Source of the DNA: Gammaproteobacteria bacterium
Lineage (GTDB): Bacteria; Pseudomonadota; Gammaproteobacteria; Competibacterales; Competibacteraceae
Assembly: GCA_020047885.1 (NCBI GenBank)
Contig: JAIFNF010000294.1
Span: forward strand, 5,942 to 36,534
DNA length: 30,593 bases
Reading direction: 5' to 3'
Part shown: positions 15,004 through 22,552 of the stretch, one piece after another
Numbering within the stretch: position 1 is the first letter of the stretch
Layout of the letters: each line of letters opens with the position of its first letter
Translations under genes and position numbers: made by a program
The notes under the pieces: model-generated
What the model saw: only the letters and a program-made list of their open reading frames with translations
Databases searched by the model: none
Told to the model about the DNA's origin: nothing

Positions 15004-15924
15004 GGCGCTTTGTTGACCGGGTTGACCGGGTTGACCGGTGAGCCGCTCCAGCGCCTCGTGGTATTTGGCCAGGGTCTTCTGCACAATTTCCGGCGGCAAT
15101 TCCGGGCCGGGCGGTTGCTTGTTCCAGTCCAACGTCTCCAGATAATCCCGCACAAACTGCTTATCAAAACTCGGCGGATTAACGCCGGGTTGATAACCGT
15201 CCACCGGCCAGAACCGGGAAGAATCCGGGGTGAGCGCCTCGTCCATCAGCACCAGCAACCCGTCCTCATCCAGTCCGAATTCAAACTTGGTGTCCGCGAT
15301 GATGATGCCCCGCTCCAGCGCATATTCCGCAGCCTCCCGGTACAGCCGCAAACTGATAGTCCGCACCTGATCGGCCAGCGTCCCGCCGATGGTCGCGGCA
15401 ATTTGTTCAAAACTGACGTTCTCATCATGGGTACCCAGTGCGGCTTTGGTCGACGGGGTAAAAATCGGTTCCGGCAACCGTTCCGCCAGTCGCAGACCCG
15501 TCGGCAGGTGAATGCCGCAAACCGTCCCGGTCTGCTGGTAATCCTTCCAGCCCGAACCGATCAAATAACCGCGCACAATGGCCTCGACCGGCAGCCCCTT
15601 CAAGCGCCGCGCCACCACCGCCCGCCCGGCGACCCGCGTCCGTTCCACCGGATCAGGCAACACCTGCTCCAGGGTCTTCTCGGCCAATTGCAGATGGTTG
15701 GGGACAATGGGGTGAGTGCGGTCGAACCAGAAATCTGCAACCGCGGTCAACACCGCACCCTTACCGGGTAGCGCGGTGGGCAGAATGACATCGAACGCCG
15801 ATAACCGGTCACTGGCGACCATCAGCAAATGTCGGTCATCGACGGCGTACAGGTCACGGACTTTGCCGCGATAGATCAGTGGCAAACTGGTGATTTCAGG
15901 TGAGGCTACATCGGAAACAGGCAT
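14986..15924 (-). CDS. purC: phosphoribosylaminoimidazole-succinocarboxamide (SAICAR) synthase
   Basis: A 312-residue purine-synthesis enzyme that ligates aspartate to CAIR using ATP. Diagnostic segments are [13 protein letters not shown] (nucleotide loop), [47 protein letters not shown] and [15 protein letters not shown]. The length matches the longer SAICAR synthase form (about 300 residues) rather than the 237-residue E. coli type. An AAGGAG site at 15931-15938 (minus strand) precedes the ATG. The C-terminus ends in a three-fold Gly-Gln-Pro-type repeat encoded by a 9-base tandem repeat (15012-15038), which also sits at the overlap with the convergent gene. Confidence 0.96.
   Translation of the reverse strand: MPVSDVASPEITSLPLIYRGKVRDLYAVDDRHLLMVASDRLSAFDVILPTALPGKGAVLTAVADFWFDRTHPIVPNHLQLAEKTLEQVLPDPVERTRVAGRAVVARRLKGLPVEAIVRGYLIGSGWKDYQQTGTVCGIHLPTGLRLAERLPEPIFTPSTKAALGTHDENVSFEQIAATIGGTLADQVRTISLRLYREAAEYALERGIIIADTKFEFGLDEDGLLVLMDEALTPDSSRFWPVDGYQPGVNPPSFDKQFVRDYLETLDWNKQPPGPELPPEIVQKTLAKYHEALERLTGQPGQPGQQSASPPLR
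15012..15038. repeat. three tandem copies of a 9-base unit in the purC 3' end
   Basis: GTTGACCGG occurs three times head to tail at 15012, 15021 and 15030. In purC it encodes the GQP-GQP-GQQ tail, beyond the conserved enzyme core. Whole-codon units mean copy-number change would not shift the frame. Such short repeats can vary by slippage. Confidence 0.85.
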
Positions 15925-15965
15925 GGATCGATGACTCCTTGGGGATTTGAGAGAACCATCTAGAA

Positions 15966-16066
15966 TCCACAGATGAACGCAGATGAACGCAGATCAACCG
16001 GATTAATCCCCATCATTGAGTATCCACTGATAAAAATCATCTGCGAAAATCTGCGTCATCTGCGGA
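15966..16066. repeat. long-arm inverted repeat built of CGCAGAT units
   Basis: The left arm (15966-15994) reads TCCACAGATGAACGCAGATG and continues with a second CGCAGAT. The right arm (16039-16066) carries ATCTGCG, ATCTGCG and CATCTGCGGA in reverse order, so nearly 28 bases can pair around a 44-base loop. It occupies the gap between purC and the Cys/Met enzyme gene. A one-sided relative lies at 18747-18777. CGCAGAT-unit repeats are common intergenic elements; their function is unknown. Confidence 0.7.
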
Positions 16067-16096
16067 CGGATAAGGGTTATCTCCGGGTTAAAAAAT

Positions 16097-17260
16097 TCAG
16101 CTCAAGGCCTGCGCGAGATCGGCAACCAAATCGCCCACGTCTTCAATGCCCACCGATAGGCGCACCAGTCCATCCACGATCCCCAGTTCCCGCCGCACCT
16201 CGGGAGGCACCGAAGCATGGGTCATGATCGCCGGGTGTTCGATCAGGCTTTCCACCCCGCCCAGGCTCTCGGCCAGCGTGAAGACCTGGCATCCGGTCAG
16301 GAATCGGGTGACTTTGGCCAAATCGCCGCGCAACACCACGCCGATCATCCCGCCAAAGCCGTTGCGCATCTGCCGCTGGGCCAGTTCATGTTGGGGATGG
16401 CTGGGCAGACCAGGATAGATCACCCGTTCCACCTGCGGATGGGTTTCCAGCCAGGCGGCAATGTGCAACGCATTCTGACTGTGCCGTTCCATGCGCAGCG
16501 CCAGGGTTTTCAAACCCCGCAAGGCCAGGAAGCTGTCAAAGGGACTGGCGATGGCACCAATGGCGTTTTGCAGATAGCCGAGCCGTTCCGCCAGCTCCGC
16601 GTTCCGGCAGACCGCTATCCCGCCAATCATGTCGGAATGGCCGTTCAAATACTTGGTCGCGGAATGCACCACGCTGTCGAAACCGTAGGCCAGTGGTTGC
16701 TGCGCCCAGGGGGTCGCAAACGTGTTGTCGGCCACGGTCAGTATCCCGCGCTCACCGGCGACTTCCGCGACCATCGCCAGATCAACCAGCCGCAATAGTG
16801 GATTACTGGGCGTCTCTACCCAGATCATCCGGGTTTTCGGGGTTAAAACCGCTTCCAGCGCCGCCCGGTCGCGCAAATCCGAATAAGAGAAGCTCAATCC
16901 GGCGCTGCGTCGCCGCACTTGTTCAAACAACCGCCGACTGCCGCCATATAAATCATCCAGCGCGATGACGTGATCGCCGCTGTCCAATAATTCCAGCACC
17001 GTCGAAGTGGCAGCCAGGCCGGAGGCGAAAGCAAAGCCGGCGACGCCGCCTTCCAGGTCAGCCATGCAGCGTTCATAAGCGAACCGGGTCGGGTTCTGGC
17101 TGCGCGAATATTCAAAGCCCTGATGGACGCCGGGACTGGATTGCACATAGGTCGAGGTGGCGTAAATGGGCGTCACCACCGCGCCAGTATGAGGATCAGG
17201 CACCTGGCCAGCGTGAACCGTGCGGGTCGCGAACCCCAGGGCGTGGGAAGAATCGGTCAT
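16097..17260 (-). CDS. cystathionine gamma-synthase/gamma-lyase-type PLP enzyme
   Basis: A 387-residue Cys/Met-metabolism PLP enzyme. It shows YSRSQNPTRFAYERCMADLEGG (substrate/PLP phosphate site), FASGLAATSTVLELL, Asp178 in VADNTFATPW and the Schiff-base Lys203 in VHSATKYLNGHSDMIGG. SLGGVESLIEHPAIMTHAS near the C-terminus is typical of the gamma-synthase/gamma-lyase group. It either makes cystathionine from an activated homoserine (MetB) or cleaves cystathionine to cysteine; motifs alone do not decide between them. There are no met or cys neighbours. A weak AGG site precedes the ATG. metB is the most usual annotation for such a sequence. Confidence 0.9.
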   Translation of the reverse strand: MTDSSHALGFATRTVHAGQVPDPHTGAVVTPIYATSTYVQSSPGVHQGFEYSRSQNPTRFAYERCMADLEGGVAGFAFASGLAATSTVLELLDSGDHVIALDDLYGGSRRLFEQVRRRSAGLSFSYSDLRDRAALEAVLTPKTRMIWVETPSNPLLRLVDLAMVAEVAGERGILTVADNTFATPWAQQPLAYGFDSVVHSATKYLNGHSDMIGGIAVCRNAELAERLGYLQNAIGAIASPFDSFLALRGLKTLALRMERHSQNALHIAAWLETHPQVERVIYPGLPSHPQHELAQRQMRNGFGGMIGVVLRGDLAKVTRFLTGCQVFTLAESLGGVESLIEHPAIMTHASVPPEVRRELGIVDGLVRLSVGIEDVGDLVADLAQALS

Positions 17261-17322
17261 GTCGGGAGCCTTGATCTTGATAGCAAAAGAAAAATCCGGG
17301 AAGGAGCGTTCACTGGCAAAGC

Positions 17323-17499
17323 GTGTTCGTCATCATATCCACATTCACCCGGACTGATAAGGGTATTCCGATTGAGTCCTTTCGGGCGTTGGAAAAAGCG
17401 ATTGCCGGTTATGATGTTGAGGAAGCCTTGGAAAAACTGCATATAATGGTCAAGGCGATTAAAGCACGGGATACAATAATGGAGACTGTCCAGCCATGA
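17323..17499 (+). CDS. small ORF coupled to the HD-GYP regulator
   Basis: A 58-codon frame with a GTG start candidate at 17323. Its TGA overlaps the next gene's ATG as ATGA at 17496-17499, a sign of real translation coupling. The product is mostly helical, with the run ESFRALEKAIAGYDVEEALE and a basic stretch MVKAIKARD. This pattern resembles the terminal helices seen at the tail of hybrid kinases and HPt modules, so it may be the remnant or miniature form of a phosphorelay partner. The AAGGAG at 17301-17306 is 16 bases from the GTG, too far to be ideal. No other gene is supported between 17261 and 17495. Confidence 0.4.
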   Translation: MFVIISTFTRTDKGIPIESFRALEKAIAGYDVEEALEKLHIMVKAIKARDTIMETVQP

Positions 17500-18698
17500 G
17501 CGACATCAGCGATTTTGCTGAACGGCAAACCCTTTTAATTGTGGATGACACGCCGGATAACATGACGCTACTGAGCGCCTTGCTCAAGGATCGTTATCGC
17601 ATCAAGGTGGCCACCAGTGGCGAACGCGCCCTGAAAATCGCGATGACCACGCCGCTGCCGGATTTGATTCTGCTCGATATTATGATGCCGGGCATGGATG
17701 GCTACGAAGTCTGCCAACGGCTCAAAGCGGATCCCCAAACCAGCGATATTCCTATCATCTTCCTGACGGCCAAGGCGCGAGTGGAAGATGAAGAAAAGGG
17801 GCTGAAGCTGGGTGCAGTGGACTACATTACCAAGCCGATCAGCCCGCCGATTGTGCTGACCCGGGTCGAGACGCATCTCACGCTCAAAAACGCCCGGCAA
17901 TTTCTCAAGGATCGGAACGCCTACCTGGAGGAGGAAGTGCAGCGCCGCACCCGCGAGGTGGTGACGATTCAGGACGTGACGATCCTGGCCATGGCCTCGC
18001 TGGCGGAAACCCGCGATAACGAAACCGGCAACCACATCCGCCGTACTCAGTACTATGTGCGGGCGCTCGCCGGGCAACTGCAATCCCATCCCCGGTTTAC
18101 CGCGTTTCTCACTGACGAGACCATCGAACTGCTGTTCAAGTCAACTCCTTTGCATGACCTTGGCAAGGTCGGTATTCCTGACCGGATTCTGCTCAAGCCG
18201 GGACGGTTTACCCCGGAAGAATTCGAGATCATGAAAACCCATACCACGCTGGGGCGGGACGCGATTCTGTCTGCCGAGCAGCATCTGGAGACGCCTAATT
18301 CTTTCCTGTGCTTCGCCCGGGAAATTGCCTACTCCCACCAGGAAAAATGGGACGGCAGTGGCCATCCCGAAGGTTTGTCCGGCGACGCTATCCCGATTTC
18401 CGCGCGGCTGATGGCCGTTGCGGATGTGTATGACGCGCTGATCAGTCGGCGGGTTTACAAAGAGCCGATGCCCCATGAACAGGCGGTCGCGCTGATCGTT
18501 GAGGGGCGAGGCGGGCATTTCGATCCGGACATCGTTGACGCCTTTCTGGCGATTGCCGAAGAGTGCCAGGCGATTGCCGCCCGCTTTGTGGACAGTCATC
18601 AGGCTTTGCAGGAACAGGTGAAGCGGCTGGAAATGGCCATCGCTGATGAGCGGATTGTGGTGGGGGCTGGGTCGGTAGCATGTCAGCCAGCATTTTGA
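17496..18698 (+). CDS. response regulator with HD-GYP phosphodiesterase domain (RpfG-like)
   Basis: A 400-residue two-domain regulator. The receiver (residues about 12-130) has the acidic pair D17-D18, phospho-acceptor D61 in LILLDIMMPGMDGYEV and K113-P114. A coiled linker (about 130-160) leads to an HD-GYP domain (about 160-360) with HD at 220-221 in LHDLGKVGIPDRIL. Its signature block, HQEKWDGSGHPEGLSG, is at 281-296. The domain hydrolyses cyclic-di-GMP, so the protein should lower c-di-GMP when phosphorylated. The usual GYP Tyr is His here (GHP). The last 40 residues are extra. No sensor kinase is adjacent; the upstream small ORF may be all that is left of one. Confidence 0.93.
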   Translation: MSDISDFAERQTLLIVDDTPDNMTLLSALLKDRYRIKVATSGERALKIAMTTPLPDLILLDIMMPGMDGYEVCQRLKADPQTSDIPIIFLTAKARVEDEEKGLKLGAVDYITKPISPPIVLTRVETHLTLKNARQFLKDRNAYLEEEVQRRTREVVTIQDVTILAMASLAETRDNETGNHIRRTQYYVRALAGQLQSHPRFTAFLTDETIELLFKSTPLHDLGKVGIPDRILLKPGRFTPEEFEIMKTHTTLGRDAILSAEQHLETPNSFLCFAREIAYSHQEKWDGSGHPEGLSGDAIPISARLMAVADVYDALISRRVYKEPMPHEQAVALIVEGRGGHFDPDIVDAFLAIAEECQAIAARFVDSHQALQEQVKRLEMAIADERIVVGAGSVACQPAF

Positions 18699-18746
18699 TC
18701 TGAATGAGAAAGATATACTTGGCACTGCCATAAACTGAACATTGTG

Positions 18747-18777
18747 ATCCGCAGATGAACGCAGATGCACGCAGATC
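18747..18777. repeat. CGCAGAT-unit tandem repeat
   Basis: CCGCAGATGAACGCAGATGC and a third CGCAGAT follow one another, with the same 10-base spacing as the left arm at 15966-15994. No matching right arm is found nearby, so this is a half copy. It lies downstream of the HD-GYP gene. Confidence 0.65.
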
Positions 18778-18787
18778 AAAACCAGCG

Positions 18788-18813
18788 AAGACGCTTGGCG
18801 ACCCTGGCGTCTT
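18788..18813 (+). terminator. weak hairpin, possible terminator of the HD-GYP gene
   Basis: AAGACGC (18788-18794) pairs with GCGTCTT (18807-18813) around a 12-base loop, 90 bases after the HD-GYP stop. There is no T-run, so a Rho-independent role is doubtful. Confidence 0.25.
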
Positions 18814-18859
18814 GGCCGTTCAAAAGGTCAAGTTATGACGGTGGGCAGTATAGCTGTGG

Positions 18860-18925
18860 ATGACTTATTTGGTCTTCAAAGAAACCTTCACGAAGGTAGA
18901 CCTCGAAGTTTGGAAGGCAACAATA
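18860..18925 (+). pseudogene. tiny fragment of a second group II intron maturase
   Basis: Frame +2 reads VFKETFTKVDLEVWKA, which aligns with the AKDTFAKVDHEVWQALWQ segment of the maturase pseudogene at 5542-6110. At the DNA level bases 18878-18915 match the minus-strand copy at roughly three quarters of positions, including GTAGACC and CGAAGTTTGG. The similarity ends abruptly after the WKA codons. It is too short to be a gene and lies in the leader of the lipoprotein. The remaining sequence from 18699 to 18968 shows no gene. Confidence 0.4.
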
Positions 18926-18968
18926 TCGCTCTCCGGCCTGAAGATCGGGGACTCACACGGAAAATCTT

Positions 18969-19364
18969 ATGAACCTGTACCTCTCGCGACTGCTGCTTCC
19001 CCTGCTGTTCTTCAGTATCACTGGTTGTGGCCCCATCTACGACACCCGCTACGATCTTGTTCCGCCGACCGATGACGCCGGGCGATTCTGTACGGTGGAA
19101 TGCGAACGGTTGCAACTAGACTGTCGGCGCACTGAGGATCGCAAGTATCAAAATTGCAATCGGGATCGTCAGGATGCCCAGGTCGACTATCAACGCTGCC
19201 TGGACAGACATAAAAACGATTCCAGCAAATGCCGGAATCTGTCTCCCAACACCTACTGCCCATCGGCTAATCACTCCGCTTGTGATAACGACTATCATCG
19301 CTGCTTTCAGAACTGCGGCGGCCAGGTGCATAGCCGTCAGGTGTGCGTGTTCAACTGTCCCTGA
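18969..19364 (+). CDS. small cysteine-rich lipoprotein, unknown family
   Basis: A 131-residue predicted lipoprotein. The N-terminus has a short charged start, a hydrophobic core (RLLLPLLFFSITGC) and a lipobox-like SITG-C, so Cys20 would be lipidated after signal peptidase II cleavage. The mature part has 12 further cysteines in spaced pairs (FCTVEC, KCRNLSPNTYC, RCFQNC, VCVFNC), enough for six disulfides in the periplasm or on the surface. It is otherwise polar and rich in Asp, Asn and Arg. No known domain is recognised. It may be transcribed with the tiny ORF 24 bases downstream. Confidence 0.75.
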   Translation: MNLYLSRLLLPLLFFSITGCGPIYDTRYDLVPPTDDAGRFCTVECERLQLDCRRTEDRKYQNCNRDRQDAQVDYQRCLDRHKNDSSKCRNLSPNTYCPSANHSACDNDYHRCFQNCGGQVHSRQVCVFNCP

Positions 19365-19388
19365 TGAACAGAATCCAATAGGTACGGT

Positions 19389-19517
19389 ATGTTACGGATC
19401 ATCAATATCATTCAAATTATCTGGTGGATCATTTTCATCTGGAACCTGATTCCAGGATCGCAAACACCAGGGATTCAAAGCGACTGCCTACCGGCATTTG
19501 CTGCCTATTGTCGTTGA
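19389..19517 (+). CDS. possible 42-residue small membrane peptide
   Basis: An ATG-to-TGA frame of 43 codons located between the Cys-rich lipoprotein and the pRiA4b-like gene. The first 25 residues are strongly hydrophobic and Ile/Trp-rich (IIQIIWWIIFIWNLIPG), consistent with one membrane helix. The last 17 are soluble with two cysteines. Only a weak AGG lies upstream, so translation is uncertain. No family is recognised. Confidence 0.35.
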   Translation: MLRIINIIQIIWWIIFIWNLIPGSQTPGIQSDCLPAFAAYCR

Positions 19518-19561
19518 TCAACTGGCGTGATTTCGCAAACTCAGACCCAAGGAGCATCCTC

Positions 19562-20164
19562 ATGCAAGCGCCTATCCCCACCTACCAGTTAAAAATCACG
19601 CTACAGGACACGAGTCCGCCGATCTGGCGACGCATCCTGATTGGTGCCAATACCCGGCTTGATATCTTTCACCTCATCCTTCAGGAAGTGATGGGCTGGA
19701 GCAACTCCCATCTTCACCAGTTTGTGACGCGCGGTGGCACGTTTGGATCGCACGACCCGGAATTCGGCGGCGACCGGCAATATCTAGAATACGAAGATGA
19801 AACCCGCTATCGACTATCACAAGTGCTGGTTCGGGAAAAGGATGCATTGGTCTATGAATATGACTTCGGCGATGGCTGGCAACACAAGATTATCCTAGAA
19901 AAAATCCTGCCCGAAGATAAGACGGTTCAGCTTCCAATCTGCGTCAAGGGCAAGCGCAACGGTCCACCCGAAGATTGCGGCGGCGTCGGCGGGTATGAGA
20001 ACCTGATTGAGGTCATGCACGATCCAAAACATCCCGAACACGAAGAAATGGTGGAATGGCTGGGCGGCGAGTTCGATCCCGAACACTTCAGTCTGGATGA
20101 AATTAACGCGGCGCTGAGTCCGTTTCATCGCCAACGCACCAAGAAAAAAACCTCAGCAAGCTAA
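19562..20164 (+). CDS. plasmid pRiA4b ORF-3-family protein
   Basis: A 200-residue soluble protein. It starts YQLKITLQDTSPPIWRRILI, then has FHLILQEVMGWSNSHLHQF and the hallmark VYEYDFGDGWQHKIILEKIL. PEDCGGVGGYENLIEVM follows, and the end contains FDPEHFSLDEINAAL. This order is characteristic of the pRiA4b ORF-3 (IS1096 TnpR-like) family, whose biochemical role is not established. An AAGGAG site (19549-19554) seven bases before the ATG at 19562 decides the start against longer readings. Its stop overlaps the convergent rsmE stop by four bases. No transposase or plasmid gene accompanies it. Confidence 0.88.
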   Translation: MQAPIPTYQLKITLQDTSPPIWRRILIGANTRLDIFHLILQEVMGWSNSHLHQFVTRGGTFGSHDPEFGGDRQYLEYEDETRYRLSQVLVREKDALVYEYDFGDGWQHKIILEKILPEDKTVQLPICVKGKRNGPPEDCGGVGGYENLIEVMHDPKHPEHEEMVEWLGGEFDPEHFSLDEINAALSPFHRQRTKKKTSAS

Positions 20165-20898
20165 CCGCAATCGCCCCACAGCGCCTGAATCGCCGCCAGC
20201 GCCGCCACGCCGGCGGTTTCAGTGCGCAGAATGCGCGGCCCCAGGCGCACACCGATAAAGCCGACTGACCGCGCCCTGGCCAATTCCCCTGGACTCAACC
20301 CGCCCTCGGAACCAATTAACAACGTTATGGAACCGGAGGGCGGCGGTAAGCCCCGCAATCCCTGTTCGGCCTGCGGATCCAGCAACAACCCCAATCCCGG
20401 TTTCGCCGTCAGTGGCGTCAACCCGCCCATCAACGCCACCGGCTCCCGTAATTCCGGCAGCCGGTGACGACCACACTGTTCACAGGCGCCGATCACGATG
20501 CCCTGCCAGTGTTGAACCTTCCGCGCCAGTCGTTCGCCGTTCAGTTGAACGCCACTGCGTTCGGTGAATAGCGGCTGGATCGCGGTGACGCCCAGTTCCA
20601 CGGCCTTTTGCAGGGTGTAATCCATCTTCTCGCCCCGGGAAATACCCTGCGCGAGCGTGATGCGCAGGGGCGATTCCGTTTCACTAGGCAGGGCGTCCAG
20701 CACGTGCGCCAATGCCGACCGTTTACCCACTTCGGTGAGCGTCGCCGCGAACGCCTGCCCTTGGCCATCGAACAGGATTAAGGGCGCACTCAATCCGAGC
20801 CGGAGAACCCGCACCGCATGGTTGAACACGAGGTCATCCAGCAGCACCGTGATGCCGGTCGCCAGTGGCATGGGCAGGTAAAATCGAGGGATACGCAT
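20161..20898 (-). CDS. rsmE: 16S rRNA (uracil-1498-N3)-methyltransferase
   Basis: A 245-residue SPOUT-class methyltransferase. The N-terminal PUA-like domain has NHAVRVLRLGLSAPLILFDG. The C-terminal trefoil-knot domain has LAQGISRGEKMDYTLQKAVE, ITLLIGSEGGLSPGELARA and LGPRILRTETAGVAALAAIQ, the SAM-binding knot of RsmE. It methylates U1498 of 16S rRNA in the assembled small subunit. It follows coaX by nine bases and shares an operon with birA and coaX. Confidence 0.95.
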   Translation of the reverse strand: MRIPRFYLPMPLATGITVLLDDLVFNHAVRVLRLGLSAPLILFDGQGQAFAATLTEVGKRSALAHVLDALPSETESPLRITLAQGISRGEKMDYTLQKAVELGVTAIQPLFTERSGVQLNGERLARKVQHWQGIVIGACEQCGRHRLPELREPVALMGGLTPLTAKPGLGLLLDPQAEQGLRGLPPPSGSITLLIGSEGGLSPGELARARSVGFIGVRLGPRILRTETAGVAALAAIQALWGDCG

Positions 20899-20907
20899 CG
20901 CCAGCCT

Positions 20908-21660
20908 TCAAACGGGGAGGTCGAACGGAGGGAACCCGGCCATGACTTGCAACCCGGTGAAAATCAACTCCGGTTCCAGTTGATACGGATCTCGCAGGAG
21001 GGGCAACACAACCTCCGCATCGCCGCCGGTGAGCAAACGCAAGCCAGGACCGCATTGGGCGATCATCCGCTCGGTAATCCCGTCAATCGCTGAGGCCACG
21101 GCATACGCCGCCCCGCCCCAGACCCCGTCGCGGGTACTTTGACCGAACAGGCACGGCCTACCGGTCTCCAGAGGAATTTGCCGAGTCTCCCGATACAGCG
21201 CCTCACGCATCAGACGCATCCCCGGTACAATCACCCCGCCCAGATGCTGCCCATCCGCCGCCAACGCATCGATCGTCACCGCGGTTCCACAATCCACCAC
21301 ATAACAGCGTTCCCCGGTTAGCGCGTGAGCGGCGATCATCGCCACCCAGCGATCTGCGCCCAGCCGTTCCGGTTCCGCGTAGGCGTTGCGAATGCCACAC
21401 GCTGCCGCTGTCGAGGTCACGAACTGCGCTTCAAGGTTCCAAGCCTGCCTGATCCAGTCCGCCAGCGCCGTGCGAATTTCCGAACCGGCCACACTGACCA
21501 TCAACACCCGTTGCGGCCGTGGCCAATTGCGCCATTGCCGATCCGCCCATTCCACCCCGCTTTCCGCGCCATGAGCCGCCTGGCCGCGCTGGCGACATGC
21601 AGCGCCGTCCCAGACCCGCCATTTAATCCGGCTGTTGCCCACATCCACGAGCAGGATCAT
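20908..21660 (-). CDS. coaX: type III pantothenate kinase
   Basis: A 250-residue ASKHA-fold kinase for the first step of coenzyme A synthesis. Visible motifs are ILLVDVGNSRIKWRVWDG (phosphate loop), ERLGADRWVAMIAAHAL and CYVVDCGTAVTIDALAADG, followed by HLGGVIVPGMRLM. The type III enzyme usually needs a monovalent cation and is not inhibited by CoA. Its ATG overlaps the birA stop (ATGA at 21657-21660), a common birA-coaX arrangement in gammaproteobacteria. Confidence 0.95.
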   Translation of the reverse strand: MILLVDVGNSRIKWRVWDGAACRQRGQAAHGAESGVEWADRQWRNWPRPQRVLMVSVAGSEIRTALADWIRQAWNLEAQFVTSTAAACGIRNAYAEPERLGADRWVAMIAAHALTGERCYVVDCGTAVTIDALAADGQHLGGVIVPGMRLMREALYRETRQIPLETGRPCLFGQSTRDGVWGGAAYAVASAIDGITERMIAQCGPGLRLLTGGDAEVVLPLLRDPYQLEPELIFTGLQVMAGFPPFDLPV

Positions 21661-22469
21661 GCCTGAACCCTCAAGCGAATTTCCCCGCCGATATAGGGCT
21701 TGACGCCGCCATCTGCACTTTCCAGCAACAATGCGCCGGTGGCGTCGACACCCCTGGCGATGCCGGTCACTATTGCATTAGGCAGATGCAAACTCACCGG
21801 GCGTCCCGCGACGTGATCAAACTGCGCCCACTCCGCTGCCAGATCGGCAAAACCGCCCTGTTGGAAGTCGTGGAACGTTTCAACCAGTTCACTGATCAGC
21901 GCCGCCGCCAGGGCATTACGCGAAATCGGTTCTACACCCAGAATTTCCTGCAAATCCACCCAAGGCTGATCGATCACTACCGCTTCCTCAACCGGCAAAG
22001 CGAGATTGAGACCGACGCCAGCCACCACATAAAAATCGCCAGCACTGCCGCCGGACTCCAGCAGGATGCCGCCCAGTTTGCGCCCTCGCCACCACACATC
22101 ATTCGGCCACTTCAAGCCTACCTCGCCCACGCCGATCCTTTTCAGAACCCGCGTCACCGCCAGACCGGTCGCCAGACTCAGACCGCTGAGTGCTTCCGGC
22201 GGTCCTGCAAAACGCCAGAGCAGGGAATACGCCAGACTGGCGCCGAAGGGCGTCAACCAACTGCGCCCCTGCCGACCTCGACCGGCGGTCTGCTGTTCCG
22301 CCAGACACACCGCGCCACTGATCCAGCCTTCCCGCGCCCCGACCATCAGGTAACGGTTAGTAGAATCCAGCACGGAATAGACGTCCAACCGGCGCACCAG
22401 TAGGCGAGTCCTACCCGTCAATCCGGCCAGAATGTGTTCTCGATCCAGCAGTTCCAACGGGCTGTCCAT
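21657..22469 (-). CDS. birA: biotin--[acetyl-CoA-carboxylase] ligase without DNA-binding domain
   Basis: A 270-residue biotin protein ligase. VLDSTNRYLMVGAREG, TAGRGRQGRSWLTPFG (biotinyl-AMP loop) and VGLKWPNDVWWRGRKLGGIL (catalytic Lys) are clear, followed by the C-terminal SH3-like domain (GIARGVDATGALLLE). The ATG at 22469 is used because the 43 codons upstream in frame run through an intrinsic terminator and part of another small ORF. With this start the protein lacks the N-terminal winged-helix that makes E. coli BirA a repressor, so it is probably a ligase only. It begins the birA-coaX-rsmE operon. Confidence 0.92.
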   Translation of the reverse strand: MDSPLELLDREHILAGLTGRTRLLVRRLDVYSVLDSTNRYLMVGAREGWISGAVCLAEQQTAGRGRQGRSWLTPFGASLAYSLLWRFAGPPEALSGLSLATGLAVTRVLKRIGVGEVGLKWPNDVWWRGRKLGGILLESGGSAGDFYVVAGVGLNLALPVEEAVVIDQPWVDLQEILGVEPISRNALAAALISELVETFHDFQQGGFADLAAEWAQFDHVAGRPVSLHLPNAIVTGIARGVDATGALLLESADGGVKPYIGGEIRLRVQA

Positions 22470-22494
22470 CGACACAAACCTCACTGAGCGGCAA

Positions 22495-22529
22495 TAAAAA
22501 CCGCCCTCCCCCTCACGGGAAAAGGCGGT
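22495..22529 (-). terminator. intrinsic terminator ending the cco operon
   Basis: On the minus strand an ACCGCC arm (22524-22529) pairs with GGCGGT (22500-22505), with an inner stem CCC-GTGA-GGG (22510-22519). A TTTTT run follows at 22496-22500. This is a textbook Rho-independent terminator. It lies 24 bases after the stop of the 33-residue ORF and just before birA, marking the end of the cco/ABC transcript. Confidence 0.8.
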
Positions 22530-22552
22530 GATAGCCCTGGTTAAAACGGGAT

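Noticed and set aside
15012..15038. CRISPR-like tandem units
   Set aside because: Nine-base units without spacers, within coding sequence; no cas genes in the window.
15010..15771. 253-codon plus-strand frame
   Set aside because: Antisense to purC, with skewed His/Arg/Gln composition typical of shadow frames.
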